From positions 143,012,721 through 143,076,720 of the forward strand of contig NC_134530.1 in NCBI RefSeq assembly GCF_050624435.1: a DNA stretch of 64,000 bases, in the 5' to 3' direction. Each line of letters opens with the position of its first letter. Position 1 is the first letter of the stretch. Below are positions 61,836 through 63,943 of the stretch, piece by piece. A program made the translations under genes and the position numbers. Under the pieces are notes generated by a model. That model did not search any database. It saw nothing but the letters and a program-made list of their open reading frames with translations, and had not been told where the DNA came from. The DNA is from Tenrec ecaudatus. Its lineage: Eukaryota > Chordata > Mammalia > Afrosoricida > Tenrecidae.

Positions 61836-63943
61836 AGTTAAGAGGGACATGGCATCGTTCCAGCAGTAACAACATTTTGCACCGAATGATTACCAATATA
61901 AGAACTTGAAGTTTGGTAATTAAGATCTTAATTCAAGTTATCAGTAAGGGTGTAAATATGTAAGACTCCGGGTCAACCCTCGGAGGGTAAAAGTTGGGCA
62001 ATGGAGAGAAGGGTTAAGGTGCTGCTCTCCTGAGTGTTCCAGTCACTCTGGATTGGCAGGCCCCTGGAGCCCTGGAGACGTAGAGGTTACCCATAGGCCT
62101 GTTAACAACAAGGTCGGCAGTTCAAAACCTGTGGGAACAAATGGGTTTTCTACTCCCATAAAGAGCTATAGTCTCAGAAACTCTCAGTGGCAGTCCTGCC
62201 CTGACCTCTAGGGTCTCTAGGAGTGGGTGTCACTGAAAGGCAGTGAGTTTGTTTTGTTTGGGTTTGGTTTGGTTTGGTTTGGTTTGGTCCAGTTAGCAGA
62301 AACAGGTATCCCATCTCCAAATGGTTGGCACAAAGCATCCTGAGATAAACATTCTGACCGAAGTAAAAGAGAGGGTGGCTTGGGGAGGCTGAGAAGTCCC
62401 ATGGCACAAGGAGCAACTGACGAAGGCCATGAATATCAGCAGGCCCTGAGTCAGTAGAGATGGGACAGTTCATGCAAAGGCAGGTACTCAAAATCTTCAG
62501 GAACTGAGAAGTTCAGAGACGCCAGGGAACAGGATGAGAGGCCTGGCAGAAAGGAGCTGCAAATGGAGGCTAAGCTGCCGCGCTCCTGTCTGTTTTGACT
62601 CACGGCAATCCCACGTGTGTCAGAGTACACCTGTGCTCCACAGGAGTCGTCATGGCTGATTTTTTAAAGTAGAGCATCAGACTTCTCTTCTGAGCATGGA
62701 ATGAAACCTCCAACTCTTCAGTTAGCTGCCAAGCATGCAGAGCATTTGAATGACATTGGAGAGAGGAGGAGATGGAGATGGAGAGTTAGAGAGAGACAGA
62801 GAATTTGGATTTTGTTATCTTAGGTATTATTGTTAGTCCTGCCCTTGATTTTTCCAACAAGGGCATCCACCAATATTCTGAGAGGCCCTTTACACAGGGT
62901 GACCCAGAACGAGAACCCAGTTCAGTGCCCCCTCCTGAAACCCACATGGAGAGAGATGAACTATTTTCTCTTACCTGTATTTGTTGTGAAGGCTCAATAA
63001 TTTCCTTTTTCCCCTCTTGATGTTGTTTTTCTGCACATTTTGAGCTAGGCATAGTTTCTAAAAGATCTTGCACAAAAGATGGTTTATCTTTCAAGGTCAG
63101 AGAAGATATGGTTTGCTTAGATACTGTAAGTGGCTTGTTAATTATGTCCTTTTTAGGGATTTTCACTCTGGGAGCAACTTTAGAGAAATCAGGAAGCCGA
63201 TAATGAACTTGACCTTGGCCATACTTGAACCCGTTCCCACAACTTGCAGTCTGTTGTTTCTGGAGTGTTAGCCCTCGGACAGTTTTTTGATTGGCATTTG
63301 AACTCTCTGTTGTCGCTGGAGACTTTGAATTCCCTTGAATGCTGCTACGTCCAGCAACCACGGGCTCTTTGAAGTCAATGACTGGAGAATGCCTGGCCTT
63401 CTCATGGTCTTCACCATCCCCTTTGGGATTAAGTTGGTCATCAAGTTCTGGGGTTTGTTCATTGGACCAAGAATTCTTAACATAGCACAAAATGACATTT
63501 TTAATAATAGCTTCTTCAAAATTATCAGCATTGGTGATCTCTGGGAAAGTTTCACAATCAATGCCTTGCCCTTTTAAGAAGTCCTCTTTGGAAAGATGAT
63601 TGAGTAAAATTTCAGAAATGTTCGACTTCGAAGTTTTCTCCTTTCTGGGTGGAATATGAAGAATTATGGTGCATTGTTTCTCTCCGTGGTCTCTTGTGTT
63701 GGCAGCATTTTCAGTCATTTTATCCGGAAGCATGGGCCTATCTGCATTTCTATGAGTCTTTTGTTGGATAACTTTTCCCTGAGGGTCTACTGTGAAAATA
63801 ATTTGATCGGAGACATCGAGAACGTCATTTTTCGAGGGAAAAGTGTAACCATTGCGTATCTTGGTTGAGGGGATGGCCCCATCACTAGGCCCATCCTCCT
63901 GCTGTGTGTCGATCTTGTCATCTGAAAAGTCAGTTTCATCCAT
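17111..63943 (-). CDS. AKNAD1: AKNAD1 gene, coding span (exons joined, one short exon not found)
   Basis: Thirteen coding exons were found on the - strand: 63943-62975, 60272-60127, 59311-59252, 52990-52857, 47288-47135, 42988-42873, 42481-42400, 32290-32190, 27528-27431, 23821-23696, 20852-20771, 18250-18121 and 17242-17111. All have GT-AG borders. Each junction carries the frame correctly except the first, where an exon of length 1 mod 3 is needed. The located exons total 2330 nt. With a 40-nt exon, the length expected from the mammalian protein, the product would be about 789 residues. It is an AKNA-domain protein: an acidic disordered N-terminus, a central coiled-coil AKNA region (exons at 60272 to 47135), a disordered middle with CxxC pairs, and a helical C-terminus. 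AKNA itself is a centrosomal microtubule organiser; AKNAD1's function is poorly known. No premature stop was seen. Confidence 0.95.
17845..18034 (-). repeat. AfroSINE, antisense, near full length
   Basis: Reverse tail 'actcactgccatcgagtcaa', body 'gaccctgtagggcagg', reverse head 'aactactccaccaggatcc'. Lies about 90 bp downstream of the 18121-18250 exon in AKNAD1 sense. Confidence 0.9.
18121..18250 (-). CDS. AKNAD1: AKNAD1 exon (penultimate)
   Basis: 130 nt; the first base completes a codon and the rest reads TDLQVLPPYLADQPASSPCA, HAQRGYASKSMCDFQRVD, EMEFE. The SKS-(L/M)-CDF block is diagnostic of AKNAD1. The acceptor has a long pyrimidine tract ('gtgctttccctcccag'); the donor is GTGAGG. It ends in phase 0. 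The open frame continues upstream of the acceptor but loses similarity there, so the acceptor was chosen on homology and phase. Confidence 0.93.
19090..19290 (-). repeat. AfroSINE, antisense
   Basis: Carries 'aaaccaaacccatccatggg', 'tgtggagctgctggtcggtt' and 'aacccctgcgccaccagagt', the antisense SINE order. Diverged. Confidence 0.75.
19322..19480 (+). repeat. MIR SINE
   Basis: 'gagccaggcgccattctaaa' followed by 'aggacctagattcaaaccca' matches MIR core order; a (CAG)n run lies in the middle. Confidence 0.6.
19780..20170 (+). repeat. L2-like LINE 3' region
   Basis: Pyrimidine-rich sense strand with 'tggctctgccaggaaggcag' and 'gtgactgacctttttttgtc', reminiscent of an L2 3' end. Weak family assignment. 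Confidence 0.4.
20225..20300 (+). repeat. MIR fragment
   Basis: 'tggcttggatcccgagtccc' followed by 'agctgtgacctaggtgattt' matches the MIR core. Confidence 0.55.
20300..20504 (-). repeat. AfroSINE, antisense
   Basis: 'tgggttttctgagactgtaa', 'ctcctgaggagcagct' and 'aatccacagccccaccgtgg' in antisense order. Confidence 0.75.
20505..20730 (-). mobile_element. RTE LINE 3' end, antisense
   Basis: 'cactgcctggtcccacacca', 'ccctggctgcagccgtgtcg' and 'aagcaggatgtccttttcca' match the reverse of the RTE tail seen at 25380-25796 and 37050-37250. Ends about 40 bp from AKNAD1 exon 20771-20852. Confidence 0.7.
20771..20852 (-). CDS. AKNAD1: AKNAD1 exon between the 23696 and 18121 exons
   Basis: 82 nt encoding YSKPTGINSQRTKVKFPQDE followed by HEPTPE, clearly the AKNAD1 segment ending in HEPTP. 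The acceptor is a good tract ('tttccatatttcag'); the donor is GTAAGT. It begins with two bases that complete a codon opened by the 23821-23696 exon (giving alanine) and ends in phase 2, as the next exon needs. Human AKNAD1 carries roughly 38 extra residues between the two neighbouring segments; I could not find them here. A U2 pseudogene sits 50 nt upstream of the acceptor. Confidence 0.93.
20889..21114 (+). repeat. 16-bp target site duplication flanking U2 pseudogene
   Basis: 'aaaagttatcctaatt' occurs at 20889-20904 and again at 21099-21114, the second copy overlapping the A-run after the U2 body. This is the mark of LINE-driven retroposition. Confidence 0.93.
20905..21092 (+). pseudogene. 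RNU2-like pseudogene: U2 snRNA retropseudogene
   Basis: Full-length U2 snRNA sequence, about 188 nt. It has the 5' 'cttctcggccttttggct', the branch-site recognition region 'caagtgtagtatctgttctt', the Sm-site region 'ctgagggcaatatattaaat' and the 3' hairpins ending 'gaactgtgcacta'. It differs from the usual U2 at several positions, for example after 'gatttttgga' and near the 3' end. An A-run of about 11 and a 16-bp target duplication flank it, so it is a reverse-transcribed copy and not a promoter-driven gene. It lies antisense in an AKNAD1 intron. Confident on identity; transcription is not expected. Confidence 0.96.
21115..22010 (+). mobile_element. Old L1 ORF2 remnant split by three SINEs
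   Basis: 21196-21255 ('gatttcaccagaggatctac', 'aaatggccaccaagctcatg') and 21872-22005 ('gatgcaaaccaaaaccacga', 'agattggaatgcttgtccat') match consecutive parts of the L1 ORF2 3' end. The 21270-21865 block between them is three AfroSINEs. Confidence 0.75.
21270..21865 (-). repeat. Three antisense AfroSINEs in head-to-tail array
   Basis: Three consecutive units, each ending in the reverse head: 'gagccgccagggctcc' near 21463, 'gccaccatgactcc' near 21668 and 'tgccaccagggctcc' near 21864. Each has its own body motifs. Each is about 195 bp. Confidence 0.85.
22015..22312 (-). repeat. AfroSINE fragments, antisense (two)
   Basis: 22015-22088 ('ggctggtggtttcaaactgc' to 'actacgtcaccgggctcc') and 22172-22312 ('gtccatcgccacccctctca' to 'ttctgtcaccaggactct'). 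Confidence 0.7.
22313..23142. other. AKNAD1 intron, nothing recognised
   Basis: Includes a (CTG)n-like run near 22424. I searched it for the missing AKNAD1 segment between exons 23696 and 20852 and found no convincing match. Confidence 0.4.
23143..23322 (+). repeat. AfroSINE, sense
   Basis: 'gttatgtgttgggctgctaa', 'aggtcagcagttcgaaacca', 'cagactcagaaacccact' and 'gagtcagcagtgagttc' in order. Confidence 0.85.
23696..23821 (-). CDS. AKNAD1: AKNAD1 exon with CxxC pair
   Basis: 126 nt encoding SEAAADSSCSDSGMGLQRNK, CEKCGANTPPSRRASREAPP, K. The Ser-rich run followed by NKCEKCG and TPPSRRA matches AKNAD1's conserved C-terminal half. The CEKC pair, with CAFC in the exon at 32190, may bind zinc, but this is only inference. 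The acceptor is 'gggctctcccag', the donor GTGAGT. It starts with two bases of a split codon and ends with one, consistent with both neighbours. Confidence 0.95.
24083..24330 (+). repeat. AfroSINE with internal (GA)n expansion
   Basis: Head-derived 'aagatcggcagttcaaaacc' and body 'ccacaggggcaggtttagcc', with a roughly 50-bp GA-rich microsatellite (24179-24226) expanded from the 'gggagaaagatgaggc' segment. Confidence 0.85.
24443..24792 (-). repeat. Two antisense AfroSINEs
   Basis: 24443-24618 ('gtagattgtgaggctgtaac' to 'acaacaccccagggcct') and 24650-24792 ('gactttctcccacggagccg' to 'ccctgtgccacctgcactcc'). Confidence 0.7.
24793..25379. other. AKNAD1 intron, nothing recognised
   Basis: No exon or clear repeat found. 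Confidence 0.4.
25380..25796 (+). mobile_element. RTE LINE 3' end, sense
   Basis: Contains 'aaaggcaaggatggccagac', 'gacacagtggcttcaacaag' and the RTE terminal motif 'caactcgacggcacctaaca'. 5' truncated. Confidence 0.8.
25797..26375. other. AKNAD1 intron, nothing recognised
   Basis: An AT-rich block at 26020-26140 lies inside otherwise GC-moderate sequence. Confidence 0.4.
26376..26560 (+). repeat. AfroSINE-related SINE, sense
   Basis: 'gagtcccttggtgggacaaa', 'cttggctgctaaccgaatga' and 'agttctactccagcccact'. Belongs to the second SINE form. Confidence 0.6.
26561..27430. other. AKNAD1 intron, nothing recognised apart from a G-run array
   Basis: Only the (GGGT)n tract near its right end stands out. 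Confidence 0.4.
27381..27410 (+). repeat. (GGGT)n tract, G-quadruplex motif
   Basis: At least four runs of three G separated by single T residues on the + strand, which is the template strand of AKNAD1. It starts 20 nt beyond the donor of the 27431-27528 exon. Confidence 0.85.
27431..27528 (-). CDS. AKNAD1: AKNAD1 exon after the GC-rich exon
   Basis: 98 nt encoding RQKMERRGHRRIHSGRFSII, IRENPLHLCSSC. The GRFS-(I/V) block after a GHxRI motif matches AKNAD1. The acceptor is 'caccttttgcag', the donor GTAAGT. Its first base completes the arginine codon left by the 32290-32190 exon, and it ends with one base that the 23821 exon completes. The region is basic. A copy of the tenrec retroelement 3' end begins about 30 nt upstream of the acceptor. 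Confidence 0.93.
27555..27690 (+). mobile_element. Tenrec retroelement 3' end
   Basis: 'gttttgagaatggtgatggc', 'caaatgtgcttgacacaatg', then 'cccaataaaatc': the short 3' end of the family at 37477-39969, 5' truncated. Confidence 0.85.
27691..29384. other. AKNAD1 intron, unassigned
   Basis: AT-rich to 28450, then GC-rich with CpGs to 28900. A long frame is open on the - strand at 28413-28937, but it has no resemblance to AKNAD1 or any family I know. 'ggccaccaggggcaccagag' near 28530 resembles a CTCF core. Confidence 0.4.
29385..29720 (+). repeat. Two AfroSINEs, sense
   Basis: 29385-29560 ends 'gattcatggcagtgagttca'. 29582-29720 starts 'agtccctgggtggtacaaat' and ends 'aatcggaatcaactcc'; it belongs to the second SINE form. 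Confidence 0.8.
29945..30092 (-). repeat. AfroSINE, antisense
   Basis: 'caaacctactgccatcaagg', 'agagcctcatctttctccca', 'cagtgcccagggctcc'. Confidence 0.8.
30093..31584. other. AKNAD1 intron, mostly unassigned
   Basis: No exon found. 31240-31370 carries 'gattgccaggcctttctttc', a SINE-like piece of the second form. A CTCF-like core lies at 31152-31171. Confidence 0.4.
31152..31171 (+). promoter_or_regulatory. CTCF-like core motif
   Basis: 'gtcctgcagggggcagtatt' resembles the CTCF consensus core (C-x-G-C-A-G-G-G-G-G-C). By eye only, so weak. Confidence 0.25.
31585..31805 (-). repeat. AfroSINE, antisense
   Basis: 'cccaaacccagactcactgc', 'agactgtaactctttactct', 'gagtagaaagtcccatgttt', 'agcagctggtggtctcgaac'. 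Confidence 0.85.
31900..32480. promoter_or_regulatory. CpG-dense island around an AKNAD1 exon
   Basis: A stretch of very high GC with many CpG dinucleotides (for example 'ggcggcgccgccgcggcggt' at 32229-32248), in contrast to the surrounding intron. It contains the 32190-32290 exon. An intragenic CpG island is a fair description; promoter activity is not shown. Confidence 0.5.
32190..32290 (-). CDS. AKNAD1: AKNAD1 exon within GC-rich island
   Basis: 101 nt encoding EEPSRAEGGQERAETAAAAP, PSPSCAFCHRALE, plus two bases of the next codon. PSPSCAFC-(H/R)-R is the AKNAD1 signature. The acceptor is 'gtgcttgggtgcag', the donor GTGAGC. It starts in phase 0. Compared with human, the preceding residues are GC-coded and alanine-rich (four alanines in a row), probably from local GC drift. 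CAFC may pair with CEKC of the 23696 exon as a metal site (inference). Confidence 0.93.
32810..33250 (-). mobile_element. Old L1M 3' UTR, antisense
   Basis: 'ttccttctgggaaatgtctg', 'actgccaaactgctttccac' and 'ataaccattttgcatatgct' follow the order of the antisense L1M 3' region. Old. Confidence 0.55.
33528..33733 (-). repeat. AfroSINE, antisense, full length
   Basis: 'aaaaaccaccactgtcaagt', 'gagtagaaagcctcatcttt', 'ggctggtgggtttgaactgc', 'cacaccagggctcc'. Confidence 0.93.
33960..37262 (+). mobile_element. RTE (BovB-type) LINE, near full length, degenerate
   Basis: About 3.3 kb. The 5' part holds an RTE-like leader ('gagcaggtttcagcagagct'). 34795-35030 encodes pieces of an AP-type endonuclease (IIGNWNAKAGNQEEE, then LRKTNNLFIAND in frame). 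36460-36570 encodes the reverse-transcriptase active site as LRYADATTW followed by AESEEDLK; the usual second aspartate of YADD is alanine here. The 3' part ends with the tail described at 25380. Many frameshifts and stops mean it is dead. It fills most of the AKNAD1 intron between the 42400 and 32290 exons, together with the elements to its right. Confidence 0.88.
36258..36342 (+). repeat. 32-bp tandem repeat within RTE
   Basis: Units at 36258-36289 and 36290-36321 are identical; a third, partial unit runs 36322-36342. The core is 'ttagaggtgtataccaggcc'. Not present in the antisense RTE copies that I could compare. Confidence 0.85.
37263..37476 (+). mobile_element. Old L1 ORF2 3' remnant (left half)
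   Basis: 'acgaaatgcccaacagtaag' and 'catagccatgaaaaaggagc' match the L1 ORF2 3' end. The right half resumes at 39984 after the inserted retroelement and SPIN. Confidence 0.65.
37477..39969 (+). mobile_element. 2.5-kb tenrec retroelement, complete, with target duplication
   Basis: Bounded by a 14-bp direct repeat, 'aaaaaggagctata', at 37463-37476 and 39970-39983. The element starts 'aatatcccggcgtggagg', has the family blocks seen in reverse at 7093-8895, and ends in a double tail: 'gagtccctaataaaaagt' near 39838 and 'gagccccaataaattgtt' near 39950. A block of about 130 bp is present twice (38640-38770 and 38890-39020). A (TATG)n run lies at 39120-39190. It has no long coding frame. Probably an L1 3'-UTR-derived, non-autonomous element mobilised by L1. 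Confidence 0.85.
39984..40324 (+). mobile_element. Old L1 remnant (right half), hosting SPIN
   Basis: Continues 'ggttagtctaagc', then after the SPIN copy 'gataaggagacatatcctca'. With 37263-37476 it reconstitutes the order of an L1 3' end. Confidence 0.55.
39997..40192 (-). mobile_element. SPIN-type hAT non-autonomous transposon (MITE)
   Basis: 196 bp with terminal inverted repeats CAGTGGTTCTCAACC and GGTTGAGAACTGCTG (one mismatch), and 8-bp flanking duplications gtctaagc (39989-39996) and gtctaagt (40193-40200). Internal landmarks 'gccgtgaccctttaatacag', 'cataaaattattttcattgc' and 'gcgacccctgtgaaagggtc' match the SPIN family as I know it. No transposase is encoded. SPIN is known from tenrec, some bats, bushbaby, opossum, murine rodents and several reptiles and frogs, and is regarded as horizontally transferred. 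Confidence 0.93.
40325..41165 (-). repeat. Antisense AfroSINE sequence interrupted by a retroelement
   Basis: A reverse-tail piece (40330-40382, 'accaaacccattgccactgg') and a further reverse SINE (40999-41165) flank the insertion at 40403-40998. The second SINE starts 'aaacctcaatgctgactcac' and ends 'ctaccggggctcc'. Confidence 0.7.
40403..40998 (+). mobile_element. Tenrec retroelement, 5' truncated, inserted in an AfroSINE
   Basis: Begins in the middle of the family sequence ('cttatagaggggttcaggag') and ends 'gagcccctaataaaatgtta'. A short imperfect duplication, aaacctcactgc and aaacctcaatgc, flanks it. Closely similar to 39240-39840. Confidence 0.85.
41166..41300 (-). repeat. AfroSINE fragment, antisense
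   Basis: 'gtaggacacagtgaaactgc', 'cagagcagctggtgggttct'. Follows directly on the previous copy. Confidence 0.7.
41640..41855 (-). repeat. AfroSINE, antisense
   Basis: 'cagactcaccgccgtggagt', 'gggtttcggagactaactgt', 'aaccactgcgcggccgggcc'. Confidence 0.85.
41856..42399. other. AKNAD1 intron, unassigned
   Basis: No exon or repeat could be named. Confidence 0.4.
42400..42481 (-). CDS. AKNAD1: AKNAD1 exon
   Basis: 82 nt encoding SLDWLISDVAAQDLQDQTPT, RLSSVSR after one base that completes a threonine codon. DxAAQ and RLSS align with AKNAD1. The acceptor is 'ctattttcaccag', the donor GTAAAG. It ends in phase 0, exactly as the GC-rich exon needs. Weakly conserved, so the call rests on phase, spacing and the short anchors. 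Confidence 0.85.
42873..42988 (-). CDS. AKNAD1: AKNAD1 exon
   Basis: 116 nt encoding IPKDHPGHPPELPNTCGSEG, AGVAKPGPSEELCKMDLQ plus two bases. IPK-(D/E)-HPGHP and EELC are strong matches to AKNAD1. The acceptor is 'gtacttccccctag', the donor GTGAGT. Phase 0 in, phase 2 out. Proline- and glycine-rich, likely disordered. Confidence 0.95.
43060..43276 (-). repeat. AfroSINE, antisense
   Basis: 'gtacagagcaggactgtcgc', 'gggaggggctggtgggtctg', 'cttaaccacggcaccaccag'. Confidence 0.75.
43412..43580 (+). repeat. AfroSINE, sense
   Basis: 'ggagccctggggacagagtg', 'agcagtttgaatctaccagc', 'actggatggcactgagtgg'. Confidence 0.8.
43600..43805 (+). repeat. MIR SINE, well preserved
   Basis: 'tactttacatatattaactc', 'gccatcctgtgaggcaggtg', 'cagatgaggaaacggaggta' and 'agctaataaatgacagagac' follow the MIR order closely. 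Confidence 0.9.
43860..44830 (+). mobile_element. Old L1 (L1MA-like) 3' end with nested insertion
   Basis: Same family as 1740-2470: 'tccacatggaagaagcacgc', 'tttctgctttcttttctatc', 'atgaaatccaggacagatga', then 'tgatacgtgaattatatgtc'. An antisense tenrec retroelement (44195-44440) interrupts it. Confidence 0.65.
44195..44440 (-). mobile_element. Tenrec retroelement 3' end, antisense, nested
   Basis: 'ataattttgttgggggttct', 'tgttgccatcatcattttct', 'ccttcctcccccaactcct': reverse of the family 3' end. Confidence 0.8.
44880..45060 (-). repeat. SINE of the second AfroSINE form, antisense
   Basis: 'cagttgattccaaagcctgg', 'gctccacacagttctcagtg', 'gccaggcctttcttctgagg', 'ctgactgctttatcgcg'. Confidence 0.65.
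45163..45590 (-). mobile_element. RTE LINE 3' part, antisense
   Basis: Starts with the reverse RTE terminus 'gttgttagtaccatcgagtt' and continues 'cactgcccggccctgcgccg', 'catgatgttcttgtccaggg', 'ctcacatgcactgtacctca'. Confidence 0.8.
45740..45786 (+). repeat. Alternating GT/GC tract
   Basis: About 46 bp of strict purine-pyrimidine alternation rich in TG and CG, a Z-DNA-forming composition. Confidence 0.85.
45966..46245 (+). repeat. AfroSINE plus SINE/RTE-like tail, sense
   Basis: 'cagtggtgacacgttgggct', 'cgtcagcagttcaaatccac', and near 46240 the tail 'ctcaatggcacccaacaaca'. Confidence 0.65.
46246..47134. other. AKNAD1 intron, unassigned
   Basis: Nothing recognised apart from the CA/CG tract at 46611-46650. 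Confidence 0.4.
46611..46650 (+). repeat. Alternating CA/CG tract
   Basis: About 40 bp of 'cacgcgcacgcacatgcacg'-type alternation, mirror in character to 45740-45786. Confidence 0.85.
47135..47288 (-). CDS. AKNAD1: AKNAD1 exon, end of AKNA coiled-coil region
   Basis: 154 nt; the first base completes an arginine, then KVEGEIFKLGMLLEGVKEKM, DEHKYPSPPSLPAGSPIILD, DLSCASPPSNE. The EGEIFKLxMLLExVKEKMDE helix with heptad-like hydrophobics is the most conserved part of AKNAD1. After it the sequence turns proline- and serine-rich. The acceptor is 'tttctgcttactcag', the donor GTAATT. Phase 2 in, phase 0 out. Confidence 0.96.
47528..47980 (+). repeat. Two AfroSINEs in tandem, sense
   Basis: 47528-47730: 'tgggtagtggttacgtgttg', 'cctgtcctgtagggccgctg', 'attcgatggcagtgaatttg'. 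47807-47980: 'ctgactgcaaggtcagcagc', 'gtctcagaaacccgcggggc', 'ccacttgacagcagcagg'. Confidence 0.88.
49540..49815 (+). mobile_element. RTE LINE 3' end, sense, inserted in L1
   Basis: 'gccgtggctgcaacagcggg', 'gaccaggcagagttcatttc', 'gcatgggtcgctatgagtct': the RTE tail. Confidence 0.7.
49850..50037 (-). repeat. AfroSINE, antisense
   Basis: 'acctcactgccctccagtca', 'gactgtaatgctctacagga', 'gagtggctggtggtttcaaa', 'ataaccactaagccacaac'. Confidence 0.88.
50641..52018. other. AKNAD1 intron, unassigned
   Basis: No exon or named repeat. A (TTTG)n run lies at about 50838-50860. Confidence 0.4.
52019..52390 (-). repeat. Two AfroSINEs, antisense
   Basis: 52019-52204: 'acctactctcagtgagtcag', 'gaagctctcattctttgcag', 'ccactgccccacagggctcc'. 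52262-52390: 'ggccatcgaatccataccat', 'caagactgtaactctttaca'. Confidence 0.85.
52391..52856. other. AKNAD1 intron, unassigned
   Basis: 'cataagtatttgttgacact' near 52690 is MIR/L2-like; nothing else recognised. Confidence 0.4.
52857..52990 (-). CDS. AKNAD1: AKNAD1 exon, AKNA coiled-coil region
   Basis: 134 nt encoding VLEKLQGHLELLEQAFLATK, EKHLTWQQQSYKHKSPAVGD, FDPE plus two bases. The LEKLQGHLELLEQ helix matches the AKNA domain, with leucines in heptad positions. The acceptor is 'gtgctattgctgtag'; the donor GTCAGG is weaker than its neighbours. Phase 0 in, phase 2 out. Confidence 0.96.
53085..53285 (-). repeat. AfroSINE, antisense, full length
   Basis: 'actcaccaccatcgagtcca', 'gaaagcctcatccttctcct', 'cattatgcaaccagggctt'. 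Confidence 0.92.
53500..53620 (+). repeat. MIR SINE fragment
   Basis: 'aatccacacagcaaagttgt', then 'cttattcccatttcacaaag': MIR core order. Confidence 0.55.
54030..54230 (+). repeat. MIR SINE
   Basis: 'tgctcaaactcaggctccgt', 'ctctgggcaacttgaactcc', 'gatcataagagccttcgcca'. Confidence 0.6.
54231..55399. other. AKNAD1 intron, unassigned
   Basis: No exon found. Sequence looks unique, without clear repeat boundaries. Confidence 0.4.
55695..55890 (+). repeat. AfroSINE, sense, within L2
   Basis: 'gtggtgtagtggtttctcat', 'ctggagttcaaaaccaccag', 'cctgtcctacagggtcacta', 'acttgatagcaggg'. Confidence 0.92.
56210..56365 (-). repeat. SINE of second AfroSINE form, antisense, within L2
   Basis: 'ccaggcctttcttctgtggc', 'gggtgggtttgaaccacgaa', 'ggttagtcgttgacc'. 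Confidence 0.7.
56706..57436 (+). mobile_element. Tenrec retroelement, 5' truncated
   Basis: Runs from 'cccacatggaagaagcacag' to 'gagcccccaataaaatgatt' and an A-run, collinear with 38770-39838 in the full copy (minus its extra blocks). Confidence 0.9.
57347..57388 (+). repeat. (TGGA)n microsatellite
   Basis: About ten TGGA units, arising at the 'cacaatggatgg' site of the retroelement tail. Confidence 0.93.
57490..57680 (+). repeat. AfroSINE, sense, full length
   Basis: 'agtcctgatggtgtaatggt', 'atgccagcggttcaaaacca', 'gctatgagtcggcatcaatt'. Confidence 0.93.
57681..58982. other. AKNAD1 intron, unassigned
   Basis: No exon recognised. 57900-58000 has a weak L2-like 'atccctagtgcctggcaggg'. Confidence 0.4.
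58983..59185 (+). repeat. AfroSINE, sense
   Basis: 'aaagtcaacagttcaaaacc', 'actctgtcctgtagggttgt', 'aactcaatggcaatcagtga'. Lies about 70 bp beyond the donor of exon 59252-59311. Confidence 0.9.
59252..59311 (-). CDS. AKNAD1: AKNAD1 short exon, AKNA region
   Basis: 60 nt encoding VHDFSKRIAQDSSYSSNRRP. V-x-(D/E)-FSKRI-x-QDS-x-Y is a direct match to AKNAD1. The acceptor is 'ccactgtag' style (AG at 59313-59312), the donor GTAATA. Phase 0 at both ends. It is one residue shorter than the human segment near its end. Confidence 0.94.
59425..59962 (+). mobile_element. Tenrec retroelement, 5' truncated, sense
   Basis: From 'cccacagaggggttacaagg' to 'ccccaataaaatgatt' at about 59960; includes a 13-base C-run before the AATAAA. 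Confidence 0.88.
59963..60110 (-). mobile_element. Tenrec retroelement 3' end, antisense, tail to tail with previous copy
   Basis: 'aaaatcattttattggggcc', 'tcttatcacaatccctccat', 'gttgccatcatcattctcaa', 'tgagcccttggcatcc'. Ends about 17 bp from the exon 60127-60272 donor. Confidence 0.88.
60127..60272 (-). CDS. AKNAD1: AKNAD1 exon, start of AKNA coiled-coil region
   Basis: 146 nt; two bases complete a glycine codon, then AESETALCKLSSTSQEGSSS, SSYIFQKLSKGKQMCQKLRE, ETEQLEAK. The serine run followed by SYIFQK-(L/I)-S-x-GKQMCQKL is diagnostic of AKNAD1 and opens the AKNA domain. The acceptor is 'ttctttcttatacag', the donor GTAATG. Because it needs one incoming base while the preceding exon ends in phase 0, a short exon is missing between them. 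Confidence 0.95.
60560..60780 (+). repeat. MIR SINE
   Basis: 'aggttgaattccaggtctga', 'gggtgactcgggtcaattgc', 'gctgctgtgagggttatatg', 'gatctggcatatggtaagca'. Confidence 0.85.
60830..60980 (+). repeat. L2 3' end fragment
   Basis: 'ctagctccatgaggacacag', 'gtcacagctctgtcaccggt', 'ggcaccaaacacatagtaac' fit an L2 3' end. Confidence 0.6.
61045..61225 (-). repeat. AfroSINE, antisense, diverged
   Basis: 'cactgtcattggatcaaccc', 'gaatttctgagactaaatct', 'agagcagctggtggatctgc'. Confidence 0.75.
61226..62065. other. AKNAD1 intron, unassigned
   Basis: The missing short AKNAD1 exon must lie somewhere in 60273-62974; I found no convincing candidate here. Confidence 0.4.
61779..61830 (+). repeat. (GT)26 microsatellite
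   Basis: Uninterrupted GT dinucleotide run of about 52 bp. Confidence 0.97.
62066..62256 (+). repeat. AfroSINE, sense
   Basis: 'ggagccctggagacgtagag', 'acaaggtcggcagttcaaaa', 'ctgaaaggcagtgagttt'. Confidence 0.88.
62257..62288 (+). repeat. (GGTTT)n run
   Basis: Pentanucleotide run directly after the SINE tail, likely expanded from it. Confidence 0.9.
62590..62740 (-). repeat. SINE of second AfroSINE form, antisense
   Basis: 'ttgactcacggcaatcccac', 'gctccacaggagtcgtcatg', 'cttctcttctgagcatggaa'. Confidence 0.7.
62975..63943 (-). CDS. AKNAD1: AKNAD1 first coding exon (large)
   Basis: 969 nt, 323 codons from ATG at 63943-63941 to a CAG codon before the donor GTAAGA (62974 downward). It begins MDETDFSDDK. 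Conserved anchors are LLNHLSKEDFLKGQGIDCET, NSWSNEQTPELDDQLNPKGD, KYGQGQVHYRLPDFSKVAP and EPSQQIQ at its end. Acidic, polar, low-complexity sequence without a fold I recognise, as in other mammals. The frame stays open beyond the donor for another 62 codons, but that stretch has no AKNAD1 similarity and the donor is good, so I end the exon there. Start-codon context has G at +4 but T at -3. Confidence 0.96.
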
